Assembly: GCA_019359505.1 (NCBI GenBank)
Contig: JAHHHD010000047.1
Coordinates: 1 to 37,947, forward strand
Direction: 5' to 3'
DNA from: Drouetiella hepatica Uher 2000/2452
GTDB taxonomy: Bacteria; Cyanobacteriota; Cyanobacteriia; Elainellales; Elainellaceae
Length of the DNA: 37,947 nt
The position numbers were made by a program, and so were the translations under genes. A model generated the notes under the pieces. It did not search any database and was not told the origin of the DNA. It saw nothing but the letters and a program-made list of their open reading frames with translations. Of this stretch, positions 1 through 8,003 are shown in pieces (the first letter of the stretch is position 1; every line of letters begins with the position of its first letter).

Positions 1-117
1 ATTGAACACTGGTGGAGCGTGCTAAAGAATTGGATGCGACAGCGATGGGATGAGTTTGATACCTTTCGAGATTGCGTTGATGCTGCCTTTAAAGAGTGTC
101 CTAACGTATGTGCGTAG
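1..117 (+). CDS. IS630-family transposase, C-terminal fragment (cut by window edge)
   Basis: Frame 1 is open from the first base to a TAG at 115-117 and gives 38 residues starting IEHWWSVLKNWM and ending in KECPNVCA. This ending, with HWWSVLKN followed by a short helical tail containing FRDCVDAAF, is typical of the DDE transposases of cyanobacterial IS630-type elements, where it lies just after the last catalytic acidic residue. The stop codon sits inside the terminal inverted repeat of the IS. The N-terminal part, including the catalytic residues, is outside the window, so whether the enzyme is intact cannot be judged. The family call rests on the C-terminal motif and on the TA-type end. Confidence 0.7.
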   Translation: MEHWWSVLKNWMRQRWDEFDTFRDCVDAAFKECPNVCA

Positions 118-126
118 CGCTATACC
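1..126 (+). mobile_element. Right end of an IS630-family insertion sequence
   Basis: This is the 3' end of an IS that begins before the window. It carries the transposase C-terminus and an outer terminal repeat: CGTAGCGCTATA occupies 113-124, and its reverse complement TATAGCGCTACG recurs exactly at 37634-37645 in a MITE-like element. IS630-type elements insert at TA, consistent with the TA within the terminal TATA. The insertion cuts off the ATPase gene that reads into it from the right. Confidence 0.7.
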
Positions 127-530
127 TGCTGAAAAAACTGCGTCAGCCGTTGCGTTACTCCCAGATGACTCTGCGCTTCCCACCACTCTGCAATACCCGA
201 AGTTAACTCTAGCTGCTCGGCGACTAGCGCCAGCACCCCCCGATACCACTCTGCCGCACTCACCTGCGTCCCCACCTGCGTCAGGTCAATAATCACCACC
301 CGACTGCCATCTTCAATCAACTGCTCCGCCGTCCGAATCATCAGACTCGACTTGCCCATTTGCCGAGGCGTCAGCACATAGGCAAACGTCGATTCCCGAC
401 AGAGTCGCAGCAGTTCGCCATCCGCCTCTCGCGGAATATACAGCCCGCGCTCGTTTGCCTGAACCGTGCCCCCCACCGTGTAGACAGAAGGATTAGCCCC
501 AGAAGGATTAGCCTCAAAAGCATCAACCAT
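120..530 (-). pseudogene. AAA-like ATPase (PF14516 type), truncated by IS630 insertion
   Basis: The start ATG at 528-530 overlaps the stop of the upstream CHAT-TIR-ATPase gene in the motif ATGGTTGA, so the two were translationally coupled. The remaining 136 residues contain a P-loop, LTPRQMGKSSL, of the same PRQMGKSS form as the upstream protein, followed by a strand-helix segment (VVIIDLTQVG). Proteins of this AAA-like family usually continue for several hundred residues. Here the reading frame runs into the IS end and stops at a TAG contributed by the IS, leaving only the nucleotide-binding N-terminus. The product is probably non-functional, although a short protein could still be made. The original C-terminus may lie on the far side of the IS, outside the window. 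Confidence 0.75.
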
Positions 531-2619
531 GCAACCGCTCCCGAAAATACTCTGCATAGAGCCGACAGCGCGGCAACACCACTTGGCTATCTCGGTACAC
601 CAAACCCGCCGCACTCAGCAACCGCAAAACGCGCTGATCGACACAGGTCTGCTGCCCAATCACCTGCCTCAACCCAGCAATCAGATCCTGGCGATCGTTA
701 ATCCGAAACAAATGATAGCGAAGATGATCGCCAAAGGGACCGCGATCGTCGATCGCCCGTGCAAACAACTCCGTCACGGTCAACTGTGCACTCGCCACCA
801 AATACAATGCCTTCCGCACCAGATACGGATGCCCACTCAACCAGTCCATGAGCTGCTGTGCTTGGCTATCGGTGAAGCAATCGCCATGCTTCCGATTCAA
901 CTCCGCAATCTGCTCCAGCGTAAAATCCGCCAGCGTAATTACTTCCCCTACATTGAACGGCGACTGGTTCAAATTTGCAATCAGATGATACGGCTCCGTC
1001 GCCGTCACCAAGGCCAGATCCAAATTCTTCCAAACCTTCGCCATCGGCAGTGCCCGCTTGTTATGCCAGCTCCGCAGCATACTGAAAAAGTCAGAGCCAA
1101 ATGTCGTATCAAACATGCGATCGACTTCATCCATCGCCAGTAGCAGTGGTGTTTGCAACTGTTTCAGCACGTACTGGAGATAGTCCGTACAGCGTTGCAC
1201 ATTGCTGACCTGCCGCTGCCAATACTCCTCCACCCGATTCTCCAACTCCAACTGATTCGTCACTTCATGACAGAACTGCCGGAAAAACGTATCCGCATCC
1301 GCTAACGTCGGCTGATCCAAAAGCTGAAAATCTAGAAACACCACCTGTTTCTCAGATCGCATCGCCGCATCGATAATCCTGATTAGCAGAGAACTCTTGC
1401 CCATCTGCCGAGGTGCTTTAATCGTGATGGTCACCCCCTTACGCAGAATCGCCGTCAGCGCTGTACTATCACCCGATCGCACCACATAAAACTGCGATTC
1501 CGCATCCATTGTCCCTTCTGGCGATTCCATCTGAGCCGCAGGAAACGGGAATCCCTGCTCCACCAGATCAACAGCATCCGTTAGCTCCCGCTTCGATGCA
1601 TCAGTGCCGATCGACAGTGGTTGACCCGCGATCGCCTGCCGCAACTCCTCGACTAGGCGATCGGTATCCGCCGGACTATCCCAAAACGCCCAGTTGATCC
1701 CATTCAAATACTCACTCAGCGGATAGGCAAACGGGTCGCGATAGCCTATCCGGATTGGCAAAATCATCGGCTTTTCCTGCGATTTAGAGCGCTGATGTGC
1801 CATCTCAATTTCTGCCCGCACCATCTCGCTATGCACTGACTTTGCCGACAGCAACGTAATCAAAAAATCCGACTGGCAAATCTCTGTCTCAATTCGCTCT
1901 GCCCATCGAGTTCCTACTGGCATCGTTTGGTCAATGAACACGTCATGGTCTTGGCTCAACGATCGAAAAATCTCTAAAGCAACCTGTTCATCTGGCTCAA
2001 CCCCACGCTTATAGCTGATGAAAATCCGCGATCGCTCCTTGCTAATGCCTTCAATCAAAATCGGAGTTTGATCCTCCGCAATTCCCTGCAACTGCATCAC
2101 ATTACAGCCCAAACGGAAGGCAAATCCAACCTTCTCTCCAGCCCCCAGCGCATCATAAAAACTGACCGCAAACTCAATTGCGGCTCTGTCACCAATGGAT
2201 TGGTTCATGCCAATCACTGAATTAATGTGTTGGGCAATCGCCTGCGCCTGAACTTCCGAGTAACAGGCATTTAGCAATACACAGTCAACCTGTCCAGCAA
2301 ATAGTTCAAACAAACTGGCTAACGCTGCCGTGCTGACAAGTTTCGGCTTGCCGCTTTCATCCTCCAGTACCAGTCCCTTTTCGCCTTGTCCATGTCCACA
2401 GAAATGAACCACTTGGGGCTTTTCATCTAGCATCGCCCGCTGCACATCTCTCGGACGAGCCGCAGATTTGTACTTCACCACAAACCTATCGCGATGACGT
2501 GATCGCCGCAGCCCTTCTTCAATTTCACGCACTTCCTCATCTATTCGTAGCGGTGCAGTTCCCTTGGGATTTGCCGCTAGGATAAGGATCTTTGTGACAT
2601 GTTGGGGTTCATCAGTCAT
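523..2619 (-). CDS. CHAT protease-TIR-AAA ATPase fusion protein, likely defence or signalling effector
   Basis: This 698-residue protein has three recognisable modules. Residues about 8-180 are a CHAT caspase-like domain with the catalytic His in HFCGHG (H76) and Cys in LLNACYS (C119), so the dyad is intact. Residues about 197-330 are a TIR domain starting RIFISYKRG; the SEMVRAE segment at 264-270 may supply the catalytic glutamate (E270) of an NADase-type TIR. Residues about 380-690 are a PF14516-like AAA domain with P-loop APRQMGKSS (402-410) and Walker B LLLAMDEVD (D497, E498). In known families CHAT and TIR domains act as regulated effectors, and the ATPase is a likely sensor or switch; this role is inferred. 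It is first in a two-gene unit whose second gene is the IS-truncated ATPase. Confidence 0.8.
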   Translation of the reverse strand: MTDEPQHVTKILILAANPKGTAPLRIDEEVREIEEGLRRSRHRDRFVVKYKSAARPRDVQRAMLDEKPQVVHFCGHGQGEKGLVLEDESGKPKLVSTAALASLFELFAGQVDCVLLNACYSEVQAQAIAQHINSVIGMNQSIGDRAAIEFAVSFYDALGAGEKVGFAFRLGCNVMQLQGIAEDQTPILIEGISKERSRIFISYKRGVEPDEQVALEIFRSLSQDHDVFIDQTMPVGTRWAERIETEICQSDFLITLLSAKSVHSEMVRAEIEMAHQRSKSQEKPMILPIRIGYRDPFAYPLSEYLNGINWAFWDSPADTDRLVEELRQAIAGQPLSIGTDASKRELTDAVDLVEQGFPFPAAQMESPEGTMDAESQFYVVRSGDSTALTAILRKGVTITIKAPRQMGKSSLLIRIIDAAMRSEKQVVFLDFQLLDQPTLADADTFFRQFCHEVTNQLELENRVEEYWQRQVSNVQRCTDYLQYVLKQLQTPLLLAMDEVDRMFDTTFGSDFFSMLRSWHNKRALPMAKVWKNLDLALVTATEPYHLIANLNQSPFNVGEVITLADFTLEQIAELNRKHGDCFTDSQAQQLMDWLSGHPYLVRKALYLVASAQLTVTELFARAIDDRGPFGDHLRYHLFRINDRQDLIAGLRQVIGQQTCVDQRVLRLLSAAGLVYRDSQVVLPRCRLYAEYFRERLHG

Positions 2620-2707
2620 GAAGGCTGCAATCTACCAGGACAGATTGACCTGACTTTACCCCAAATTCTCTTGAGTAAGGGCAAATGTTCTAAGTAATTT
2701 AATCAGA

Positions 2708-2920
2708 CTATTGAAGTGGCTTTCTTTCACTAGCTGATTCCAGAGGTTCAATAGCCACATCAAAAATGATTTCACACTCGATCATTGGCTCAAGTTGACG
2801 GAGAGTTCGCAGATGCGCTTCAGCATCATTGCGACGCCGGAAACGGCAGACAACCAAGCGTTGCATCTTAGGTAGGAGCCGGATAATGCACCAGGGATGT
2901 AAGCGATCGTGATAGGTCAT
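2708..2920 (-). CDS. Small protein of unknown function (70 aa)
   Basis: The frame is open upstream to 2959, but the ATG at 2918-2920 is preceded by a clear AGGAGAG ribosome-binding site, so I start there. The 70-residue product begins MTYHDRLHPWCIIRL and is basic in the middle (CRFRRRNDAEAHLRTLRQL), then acidic and hydrophobic. It reads like the short proteins found beside cyanobacterial accessory genes in which a turn is followed by a helix, but I recognise no named family and see no catalytic motif or membrane segment. It lies alone between the CHAT-TIR gene and a terminator, on the same strand as both neighbours. No function is proposed. Confidence 0.6.
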   Translation of the reverse strand: MTYHDRLHPWCIIRLLPKMQRLVVCRFRRRNDAEAHLRTLRQLEPMIECEIIFDVAIEPLESASERKPLQ

Positions 2921-2966
2921 AGTTCTCTCCTGTGGATGTGTGGATAGATTCAAACGCAAACAATGA

Positions 2967-2992
2967 AAGCCACCTTAGCGAGTAGGTGGCTT
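2967..2992 (-). terminator. Hairpin, possible second terminator or leader structure
   Basis: AAGCCACCT (2967-2975) pairs with AGGTGGCTT (2984-2992) around an 8-nt loop. On the minus strand it is followed by TTTCATTGTTT, so it may back up the stronger terminator at 2996-3016. It could equally sit in the leader of the 70-aa gene that starts at 2920. Confidence 0.4.
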
Positions 2993-2995
2993 GCG

Positions 2996-3016
2996 AAAAA
3001 ATAGCGCGGCGCTATT
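2996..3016 (-). terminator. Intrinsic terminator of the 3942-3032 gene pair
   Basis: On the minus strand AATAGCGC, a single C, and GCGCTATT form a perfect 8-bp stem followed directly by a run of T. It begins 15 bp after the stop of the HTH-like gene (3032). Confidence 0.7.
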
Positions 3017-3031
3017 GACTTTTTTAAGAAT

Positions 3032-3343
3032 CTAAATGCGTTTATCTTCCAGGTCAGAAAAACACAAGACATCCCTGAGCGGTTCAGGAATTTGCTCAAA
3101 ATGTTCCAGCAAAAAATCCATTAGAGCCAAATGCCGCAAATCTGCTGTGGCTGGACGACGATAGCTGCTGCCTCGTCGAAACCAGCAATGCACAGTGGAG
3201 ACCGATCGAGAACAGATGGCAGCGATCGCCTCCTGATTCACTTGCCATTTGGCATAGAACTGCTGGGGTGTCATCCCAAGCTGGCAATAGCTGTAAAGTT
3301 CGATCAGGTCTTGTTCTCGTTGAGTTAGAGGACGAGGGTTCAT
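3032..3343 (-). CDS. Helix-turn-helix-like small protein (103 aa)
   Basis: The 103-residue product has an N-terminal segment with MTPQQFYAKWQVNQEAIAAI and then RSVSTVHCWFRRG. This is the pattern of a DNA-binding helix-turn-helix in which WF and arginines follow the recognition helix. The C-terminal half (LRHLALMDFLLEHFEQIPEPL) is helical and may mediate dimerisation. The ATG overlaps the stop of the upstream 200-aa gene by 4 bp (3340-3343), so the two are translationally coupled, and a terminator follows 15 bp downstream. It is probably a regulator or a partner of the 200-aa protein. The exact family is not recognised; DNA binding is inferred from pattern only. Confidence 0.6.
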   Translation of the reverse strand: MNPRPLTQREQDLIELYSYCQLGMTPQQFYAKWQVNQEAIAAICSRSVSTVHCWFRRGSSYRRPATADLRHLALMDFLLEHFEQIPEPLRDVLCFSDLEDKRI

Positions 3344-3942
3344 AGAGCATCCTCCGTTTCTAGCAGTTCAAGGTCGCTTTCCCAAGCAGTGTCAGCAGTG
3401 ACCCAAGCTGAGCTAGGAGAATCTGGATCAAGCCAGATCAGGTAACACCACGCCCAACGGCAGCAGTGAGGCGCAAAGCTGTAGAATCTGCCGATCGCAA
3501 TTCCCCAATCGGTTGCTTGACCATTGGAAATCCAGCGCAGGCGATCGCCATACAGAAAACGAGGCATTTCTACGTCAGGAAACTTAGAGGGTAAGTCCAA
3601 CGCTGGCTGAGATAATGCCAAGCTAGAGAGACGGTTGGATGCATCAAATTTACTGTGACGCATCGCTTCTACATAGCGGACGAAGAGTTGAGCGTCGAGA
3701 TGGGCAGTTAAGGCTTGGATGAGGATAGCAGCGAGAGTTTCTGCTTCCTGCTCTTCCAAGGCAACCCATGCCCCATTGGAATCGTCGCGATCTTTCAGGT
3801 GATGTAGTAGTTGAGTGACCGCAAAATCATGTAAGGCTTGCTGGTAGCCTTTTTGATATAGCTCTGTGGGCGAAGATTTAGGTAGGCTACACAGCTCATT
3901 AGAGTTGCCCGCTGGCGCATCTGAAATTAGATCCTTTGGCAT
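3340..3942 (-). CDS. Uncharacterised protein (200 aa) coupled to the HTH-like gene
   Basis: The product is a soluble 200-residue protein with a helical N-terminal two thirds (for example YQKGYQQALHDFAVTQLLHHL and a Glu-rich EEQEAETLAAILIQALTAH) and a Trp/Cys-rich C-terminus containing FAPHCCRWAWCYLIWL. No signal peptide, membrane span or catalytic motif is obvious. The ATG lies at 3940-3942 and the stop overlaps the HTH-like gene in ATGA. The pair forms its own transcription unit, ending at the terminator at 2996-3016. I do not recognise the family. The arrangement, with a larger unknown protein followed by a small DNA-binding-like one, would suit a toxin-antitoxin or regulator-partner pair, but nothing in the sequence proves it. 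Confidence 0.6.
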   Translation of the reverse strand: MPKDLISDAPAGNSNELCSLPKSSPTELYQKGYQQALHDFAVTQLLHHLKDRDDSNGAWVALEEQEAETLAAILIQALTAHLDAQLFVRYVEAMRHSKFDASNRLSSLALSQPALDLPSKFPDVEMPRFLYGDRLRWISNGQATDWGIAIGRFYSFAPHCCRWAWCYLIWLDPDSPSSAWVTADTAWESDLELLETEDAL

Positions 3943-4074
3943 ACGATTGAAGTAGCTCCTATGTGATGGGAGTGAGTGCCAGACCCAGTGCCGTCCAAAG
4001 CTGTGGGTCTGGCATTTAATTTATTCAGCCAACGAACATTTTCGTAAAGCCCATAACATAGGCATTTAGTTAAT

Positions 4075-4174
4075 GCGCGTATACTGAATATTCAAGATTA
4101 TAGAACATGCGCGTTAACTGAGGAAAAAGTAATGATGATAGGATAATTCCGAGAAGACGCGCATAAACTCAGGA
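4075..4174 (+). promoter_or_regulatory. Three GCGC-WWACT direct repeats upstream of the RHH-like gene, possible operator
   Basis: GCGCGTATACTGAAT at 4075, GCGCGTTAACTGAGG at 4109 and GCGCATAAACTCAGG at 4159 share the form GCGCRTWWACTSARK on the same strand. The last copy also supplies the AGGA ribosome-binding site 5 bp before the ATG at 4180. Repeated sites in front of a small ribbon-helix-helix-like gene suggest autoregulation; this is inference. Confidence 0.4.
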
Positions 4175-4179
4175 CAGCT

Positions 4180-4434
4180 ATGCCGAAGGGGAAAAAGCGG
4201 ACGAAGGGAGAACCCGTCTATCACGACGAACTCAAGAAAAGCCTCAATCTGACAGTTACTCCCACTGGGGCGCAAGGATTAGAAAAGTTGGCTGAAGAGC
4301 TAGGGCTTCACTCTAAGAGTGAACTGGTAGATAAAATTGGGCGTCGGTTGCTTTCGGTATCTCCTATGGCGTTCACCGAGGAGGATAGGCATGAGATATC
4401 CAAAAGTTCTCAACCAGCAAATTGCCCTTGCTAG
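4180..4434 (+). CDS. Ribbon-helix-helix-like small protein, possible antitoxin or repressor (84 aa)
   Basis: The start ATG at 4180 is preceded by AGGA at 4171-4174. The 84-residue product opens with a basic tail (MPKGKKRTKGEP). It continues with a strand LNLTVTPTGAQGLEKLA and a helix pair ELGLHSKSELVDKIGRRLL, the order of a ribbon-helix-helix DNA-binding domain. A charged tail follows. Three repeated GCGC motifs lie upstream and could be its operator. A second small frame starts inside its 3' end in another phase. The gene is transcribed toward the end of the restriction operon, convergently. Similar small proteins are common in cyanobacteria as antitoxin-like regulators; the specific role is not known. 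Confidence 0.55.
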   Translation: MPKGKKRTKGEPVYHDELKKSLNLTVTPTGAQGLEKLAEELGLHSKSELVDKIGRRLLSVSPMAFTEEDRHEISKSSQPANCPC

Positions 4435-4561
4435 AAACGAGTTAGCAGGGCAGGGAGTTTATGAAGGGAGAAATGCGGAAGGCGATCGTCGTCAGGAGCT
4501 AGAACGGCAGATTGAAATCTGGGAAGTTTTGCAGACAAAGTTAGCCGAGTATTCCGACTGA
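4391..4561 (+). CDS. Small protein overlapping the RHH-like gene (56 aa), possible partner
   Basis: The ATG at 4391 follows a GAGGATAGG ribosome-binding stretch inside the 3' end of the RHH-like gene, 44 bp before its stop, so the two could be translationally coupled. The 56-residue product (MRYPKVLNQQIALARNELAG, then a charged helix with GDRRQELERQIEIWEVLQTKL) is predicted to be almost entirely helical. No family is recognised. The overlap and gene order fit a small two-gene regulatory or toxin-antitoxin unit, but the protein has no recognisable toxin fold and could be an accessory peptide. The frame ends at 4561, 155 bp before the convergent end of the YgjP-like gene. Confidence 0.45.
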   Translation: MRYPKVLNQQIALARNELAGQGVYEGRNAEGDRRQELERQIEIWEVLQTKLAEYSD

Positions 4562-4716
4562 GTAAATGTGAAGTTCAGCTAGGGTGATAGTCTGCTGCTA
4601 TCTCTTGAAGAAATGCTGTTCACGGCAGTCGATCGCCGCTTTGCCGCGCATAATTCTGATGCCCCTAAACGAGTTCTTGCTCTTCGCAATTGGTGGCCAT
4701 CTGAGAGTCAATACAT

Positions 4717-5043
4717 TCAAGATTGCGACTGGCTGGCGATCTTAGACAAGGCAGCTTCATGCTGTTCGTAGTCGCCCAGGTAAGCCATCATAAGGGCTTT
4801 CCAGACTTTGCCGTGATTCGGTGCGCGGAAGTGGAGAAGTTCGTGGACAATGACGTAATCCTGGAGGTCGGGCTGGAGGTCTAGTAAGGCGTTGTCAAAA
4901 TTAAGGCGGCCATTGGTGGAACAGGACGCCCACTTATTTTTCATGGGACGAATTGAGATCGAAGCAACGCGAATATCCAGCTTTTCGGCCCATTCCTGGA
5001 CGCGCCGCTTGAAGTTGGTTTTACCTTTTGAGGCAACGGTCAT
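4717..5043 (-). CDS. YgjP-like (SprT/M48-type) zinc metallopeptidase
   Basis: The product has 108 residues and carries the zinc motif HELLH (H67, E68, H71) within YVIVHELLHFRAPNHGKVW. NHGKVW supplies the third ligand region (H77), as in YgjP/PF01863 proteins. The family is often about 220 residues long, so this is a compact version that keeps essentially only the catalytic part and the KWASCS strand upstream. It starts 7 bp after the hsdR stop and is the last gene of the operon. Proteins of this family are very often encoded next to type I restriction genes, but their contribution to restriction is not established. An antisense overlap of 55 bp exists with a short plus-strand frame, which I do not call. 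Confidence 0.8.
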   Translation of the reverse strand: MTVASKGKTNFKRRVQEWAEKLDIRVASISIRPMKNKWASCSTNGRLNFDNALLDLQPDLQDYVIVHELLHFRAPNHGKVWKALMMAYLGDYEQHEAALSKIASQSQS

Positions 5044-5050
5044 AGATGCT

Positions 5051-8002
5051 CTAGTTGAGTTTCGCCAGTAAGGTGAAGAGTTTTTCTACTATATCAGCGA
5101 CTTTGTCTTCGTTGTCTTCTTCAGCAAAAATCGCAAAGGTGGCTTCCTGGCGAACTTGACGGAGATCTTTTTCGCTGCGTTGCCAATTTGGGAAGTCAAT
5201 AAATGCCTGCCCGATTTGCTTGCTGACTTCATCGGTGTTAGGGACATTTTCATCAAGTAGCGTGCGGTAGACAAAGTAGGTCAGAGCGTTAAACCCTTTC
5301 TCAGCTTGTTCCTTCTTATGGCGTTCGTGCTCTTCGATCGCTTGGCAGAGATCAGTCAAGGCTGCTTGAGTTGTGGTTTGTCGCTCTTCATAGATTTCCT
5401 GAATCGCTTTGGCTCGCGCAGACAGCAAGATCAGGGTAGGATCGTCGCTCTCTTCGTCGGCTTTCTTTTCAATGCTTTTGATCAGGTTAATGACTTTTGT
5501 AGCTGCGCCTTTGTCTTGCTGGCTAATGGTTTCGATCGTTTGGGCATTGATTTCAATAAAATCTGTGACGTTTGGAATATCAGTGCTATCGATATGAGCC
5601 TGGACGAGGGCGTTAGTTTTGCGTTGGAATTCGCGATCGAGGTTGATGCGCTTGGTGTAAGCTTGGCGGACGACATCATAGATCGATGAAAGGGTAGCGT
5701 AGTCGTCCAAGTAGGGACGCAGAAAGGCATCGGGGGAGATGATTTCGTAGAGCATCTCGATCTCTTTGTATTCTTTGAAGAACGCTTTGCGACGGTCTGG
5801 GTCGCGGAAGTGCTCAAATAGGATATTGAGATCGCGATCGTCAAAATTGTGTTCAAGTAACTGGATATAGGGAGGAGCTTTTTCCTCCATCTTGATCTTG
5901 AAGAGGGCTTTCAGTAGTTTGATATCTTTGAGAACAGCCTCAATTTCTTTGCTGTCAAAGGCAAGAGCTTTCGACAGTCGTTTGAAAATGCCCACGTAGT
6001 CAAGTACAAAGCCGTGGGGTTTGACCATTTCCTGTGCTTCGTTTTCGTAGGGGCGATTGACGCGCATAATCGCCTGGAGCAGGGTGTGATCGCGCAAGGG
6101 CTTGTCAAGGTACATAGCATAGAGGATCGGGGCATCGAAACCTGTCAAGAGCTTCTCGGTCACGATCAGAATTTTGGGGAATTCGCCAGGTTTAGTAAAG
6201 CTTTTGCGGATTTGCTTTTCGCGTCTGGGGTCTAAATGAAAGCGTTTGAGGCGTTCGTTATCGTTGTGGTTGCCCGTGTAGACAATCTCGGAATATTCAG
6301 GGGGTAGGAGCTGGTCGAGGGCGTCTTTGTAGTAGGTGCAGGCTTCGCGATCGACTGCGACAAGAAAGGCTTTATAACCCAGAGGTTCAACATTTTGGGT
6401 GTAGTGTTCAACGACAGCCTTAGCTACTTTTTCAATGCGCTTTTCGGCTTTGAGGAAGTTCTTGAGGTTGACGGCTCGATCGAGGATTTTGTTGAGTTCG
6501 TCGATGTCGGAAATGCCTTCAGTTTCAGCTAGGGAGAGGAATTCTTGCTCTAGGACTTCGGCAGGAACCAGAAGCTGGTTGGGGGCAAGATTGTAGTAGA
6601 GGGGCAGCGTAGTTTGGTCTTCAATGCTGTCGCGCATGGAGTATTTGTGCAAATACCCTGGCTCGTCAATGGCGGCACCCTCTGCGTCCATATTGAAGGT
6701 TTTGAAGGTGCCTTTACCGTGGGCGGTTCTGTCGATCGGGGTGCCCGTGAAGCCGATGAAGGTCGCATTTTTGACGGCAGCCATTAAGAAGTTGCCCAAG
6801 TCGCCGCCCGTGCTGCGGTGGGCTTCGTCGATCAGAACGTAGATGCTAGAGCGAGGATTGATGTCGGGCTTCATGCCTCGGAATTTTTGGACGGTGGAGA
6901 CGATGATGCCGCGATAGTCGTTTTCTAGCAGCTTCTCCAGCGCTTTGATCGTATTAGCGTGCTCTACATTTTCTAACCCCAGGGCTGCCAGGTTCTTCAG
7001 CATCTGATCTTCGAGTTCGTTGCGATCGATCATCAGCAAGATCGTGGGTTTATCGCCTGCGTTAGCCTTGAACAACATTTCAGCGGACTTGATCATGGTG
7101 TAGGTTTTACCGCTGCCCTGGGTATGCCAAACGAGTCCACGAGTCTTTTGAGGATCGAGTGCTCTATCCAGTACTTTTTCGATTGCCGTAGTTTGGTGCT
7201 GTTTGAGAATGTATTTGTTAAGGTCTTCGTCTTTTTCGGCAAAAACGATGTAGTTTTTCAGCAGCCCTAACAGGTTGGGAATATCGCAGAAGGTTTTGAC
7301 TTTGGCTTCCAGGTTGCCGATCTGTTCGCTTTTCCAATTAAAAATGTTGCGCCGTACCATGTTCCAGGTGACGCCGTAGGCAAAGCCGATCGCCTCGGTG
7401 GCGGTGAAGAGCTGATAGGGGACAAGTAGCTCAGGGGTTTCGTTGTGGTAGCGGCGGAGCTGGTCAATGCCAATCGCGATTGCTTCCTCTTTATTGGCGT
7501 TTTTGCATTCGATTACCAGAATGGGGATGCCGTTGATCAGAAAGACGACATCGGCTCGATTGCCGTAATGCCCGTTATGGAAATAGAACTCTTCGGTGAC
7601 TTCATAGCGGTTGCGCCGCTGGTCTGGGGATGCGGTGAGGTCGCCGTAGTCAATCAGGTTCAGATCTAGCTCTCGATTCTCTTCCACATAGAAAAATTTG
7701 CCTTCGTTGCGGAGATACGAGAGGAAGTTGCGGTTGCCATAGATGTCGGCTTTGAAGCTGCTGAGTTGAGCAATTAGGACTCCAGCCGTTTCGGTATAGT
7801 TGGGGTTAAAGGTTTTGACTTGCTGATAGAGCACGTCATCAAAAAACAGAGAAGCTGCTTTGCAAGCTTCTTGGGGAGAACCTTTGGTCGAGAAGCCCCG
7901 CCGTTGTTGGGCTTCGGCGCGGGGAACAAACGTCCAGCCAATCTCCTCAGCGTACTTGAGGAGGCGAGCTTGAACGGTCTTGTGTTCTCCGGGTTTAGGC
8001 AT
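5051..8002 (-). CDS. hsdR: Type I restriction endonuclease, motor/nuclease subunit HsdR
   Basis: At 983 residues this is the usual size for HsdR. An N-terminal PD-(D/E)XK nuclease is visible with D151 in GNRADVVF and E165/K167 in LVIECKN. The SF2 helicase follows: Walker A HTQGSGKT (about 293-300), motif II IDEAHRS (391-397), motif III FIGFTGTPI, and RVNRPYE as motif VI. The C-terminal third is helical and probably docks onto HsdM/HsdS. HsdR uses ATP to translocate DNA from unmethylated target sites and cleaves at a distance. Its ATG is 1 bp from the stop of the DUF262 gene, so it belongs to the same operon as hsdM and hsdS although five genes lie in between. All key residues appear intact. 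Confidence 0.95.
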   Translation of the reverse strand: MPKPGEHKTVQARLLKYAEEIGWTFVPRAEAQQRRGFSTKGSPQEACKAASLFFDDVLYQQVKTFNPNYTETAGVLIAQLSSFKADIYGNRNFLSYLRNEGKFFYVEENRELDLNLIDYGDLTASPDQRRNRYEVTEEFYFHNGHYGNRADVVFLINGIPILVIECKNANKEEAIAIGIDQLRRYHNETPELLVPYQLFTATEAIGFAYGVTWNMVRRNIFNWKSEQIGNLEAKVKTFCDIPNLLGLLKNYIVFAEKDEDLNKYILKQHQTTAIEKVLDRALDPQKTRGLVWHTQGSGKTYTMIKSAEMLFKANAGDKPTILLMIDRNELEDQMLKNLAALGLENVEHANTIKALEKLLENDYRGIIVSTVQKFRGMKPDINPRSSIYVLIDEAHRSTGGDLGNFLMAAVKNATFIGFTGTPIDRTAHGKGTFKTFNMDAEGAAIDEPGYLHKYSMRDSIEDQTTLPLYYNLAPNQLLVPAEVLEQEFLSLAETEGISDIDELNKILDRAVNLKNFLKAEKRIEKVAKAVVEHYTQNVEPLGYKAFLVAVDREACTYYKDALDQLLPPEYSEIVYTGNHNDNERLKRFHLDPRREKQIRKSFTKPGEFPKILIVTEKLLTGFDAPILYAMYLDKPLRDHTLLQAIMRVNRPYENEAQEMVKPHGFVLDYVGIFKRLSKALAFDSKEIEAVLKDIKLLKALFKIKMEEKAPPYIQLLEHNFDDRDLNILFEHFRDPDRRKAFFKEYKEIEMLYEIISPDAFLRPYLDDYATLSSIYDVVRQAYTKRINLDREFQRKTNALVQAHIDSTDIPNVTDFIEINAQTIETISQQDKGAATKVINLIKSIEKKADEESDDPTLILLSARAKAIQEIYEERQTTTQAALTDLCQAIEEHERHKKEQAEKGFNALTYFVYRTLLDENVPNTDEVSKQIGQAFIDFPNWQRSEKDLRQVRQEATFAIFAEEDNEDKVADIVEKLFTLLAKLN

Positions 8003-8003
8003 G

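Noticed and set aside
4613-4771. 52-aa plus-strand frame (MLFTAVDRRFAAHNSDAP...) after the RHH-like pair
   Set aside because: The amino-acid pattern looks coding, but there is no ribosome-binding site and the end overlaps the YgjP gene antisense; it may be a gene remnant, not called.
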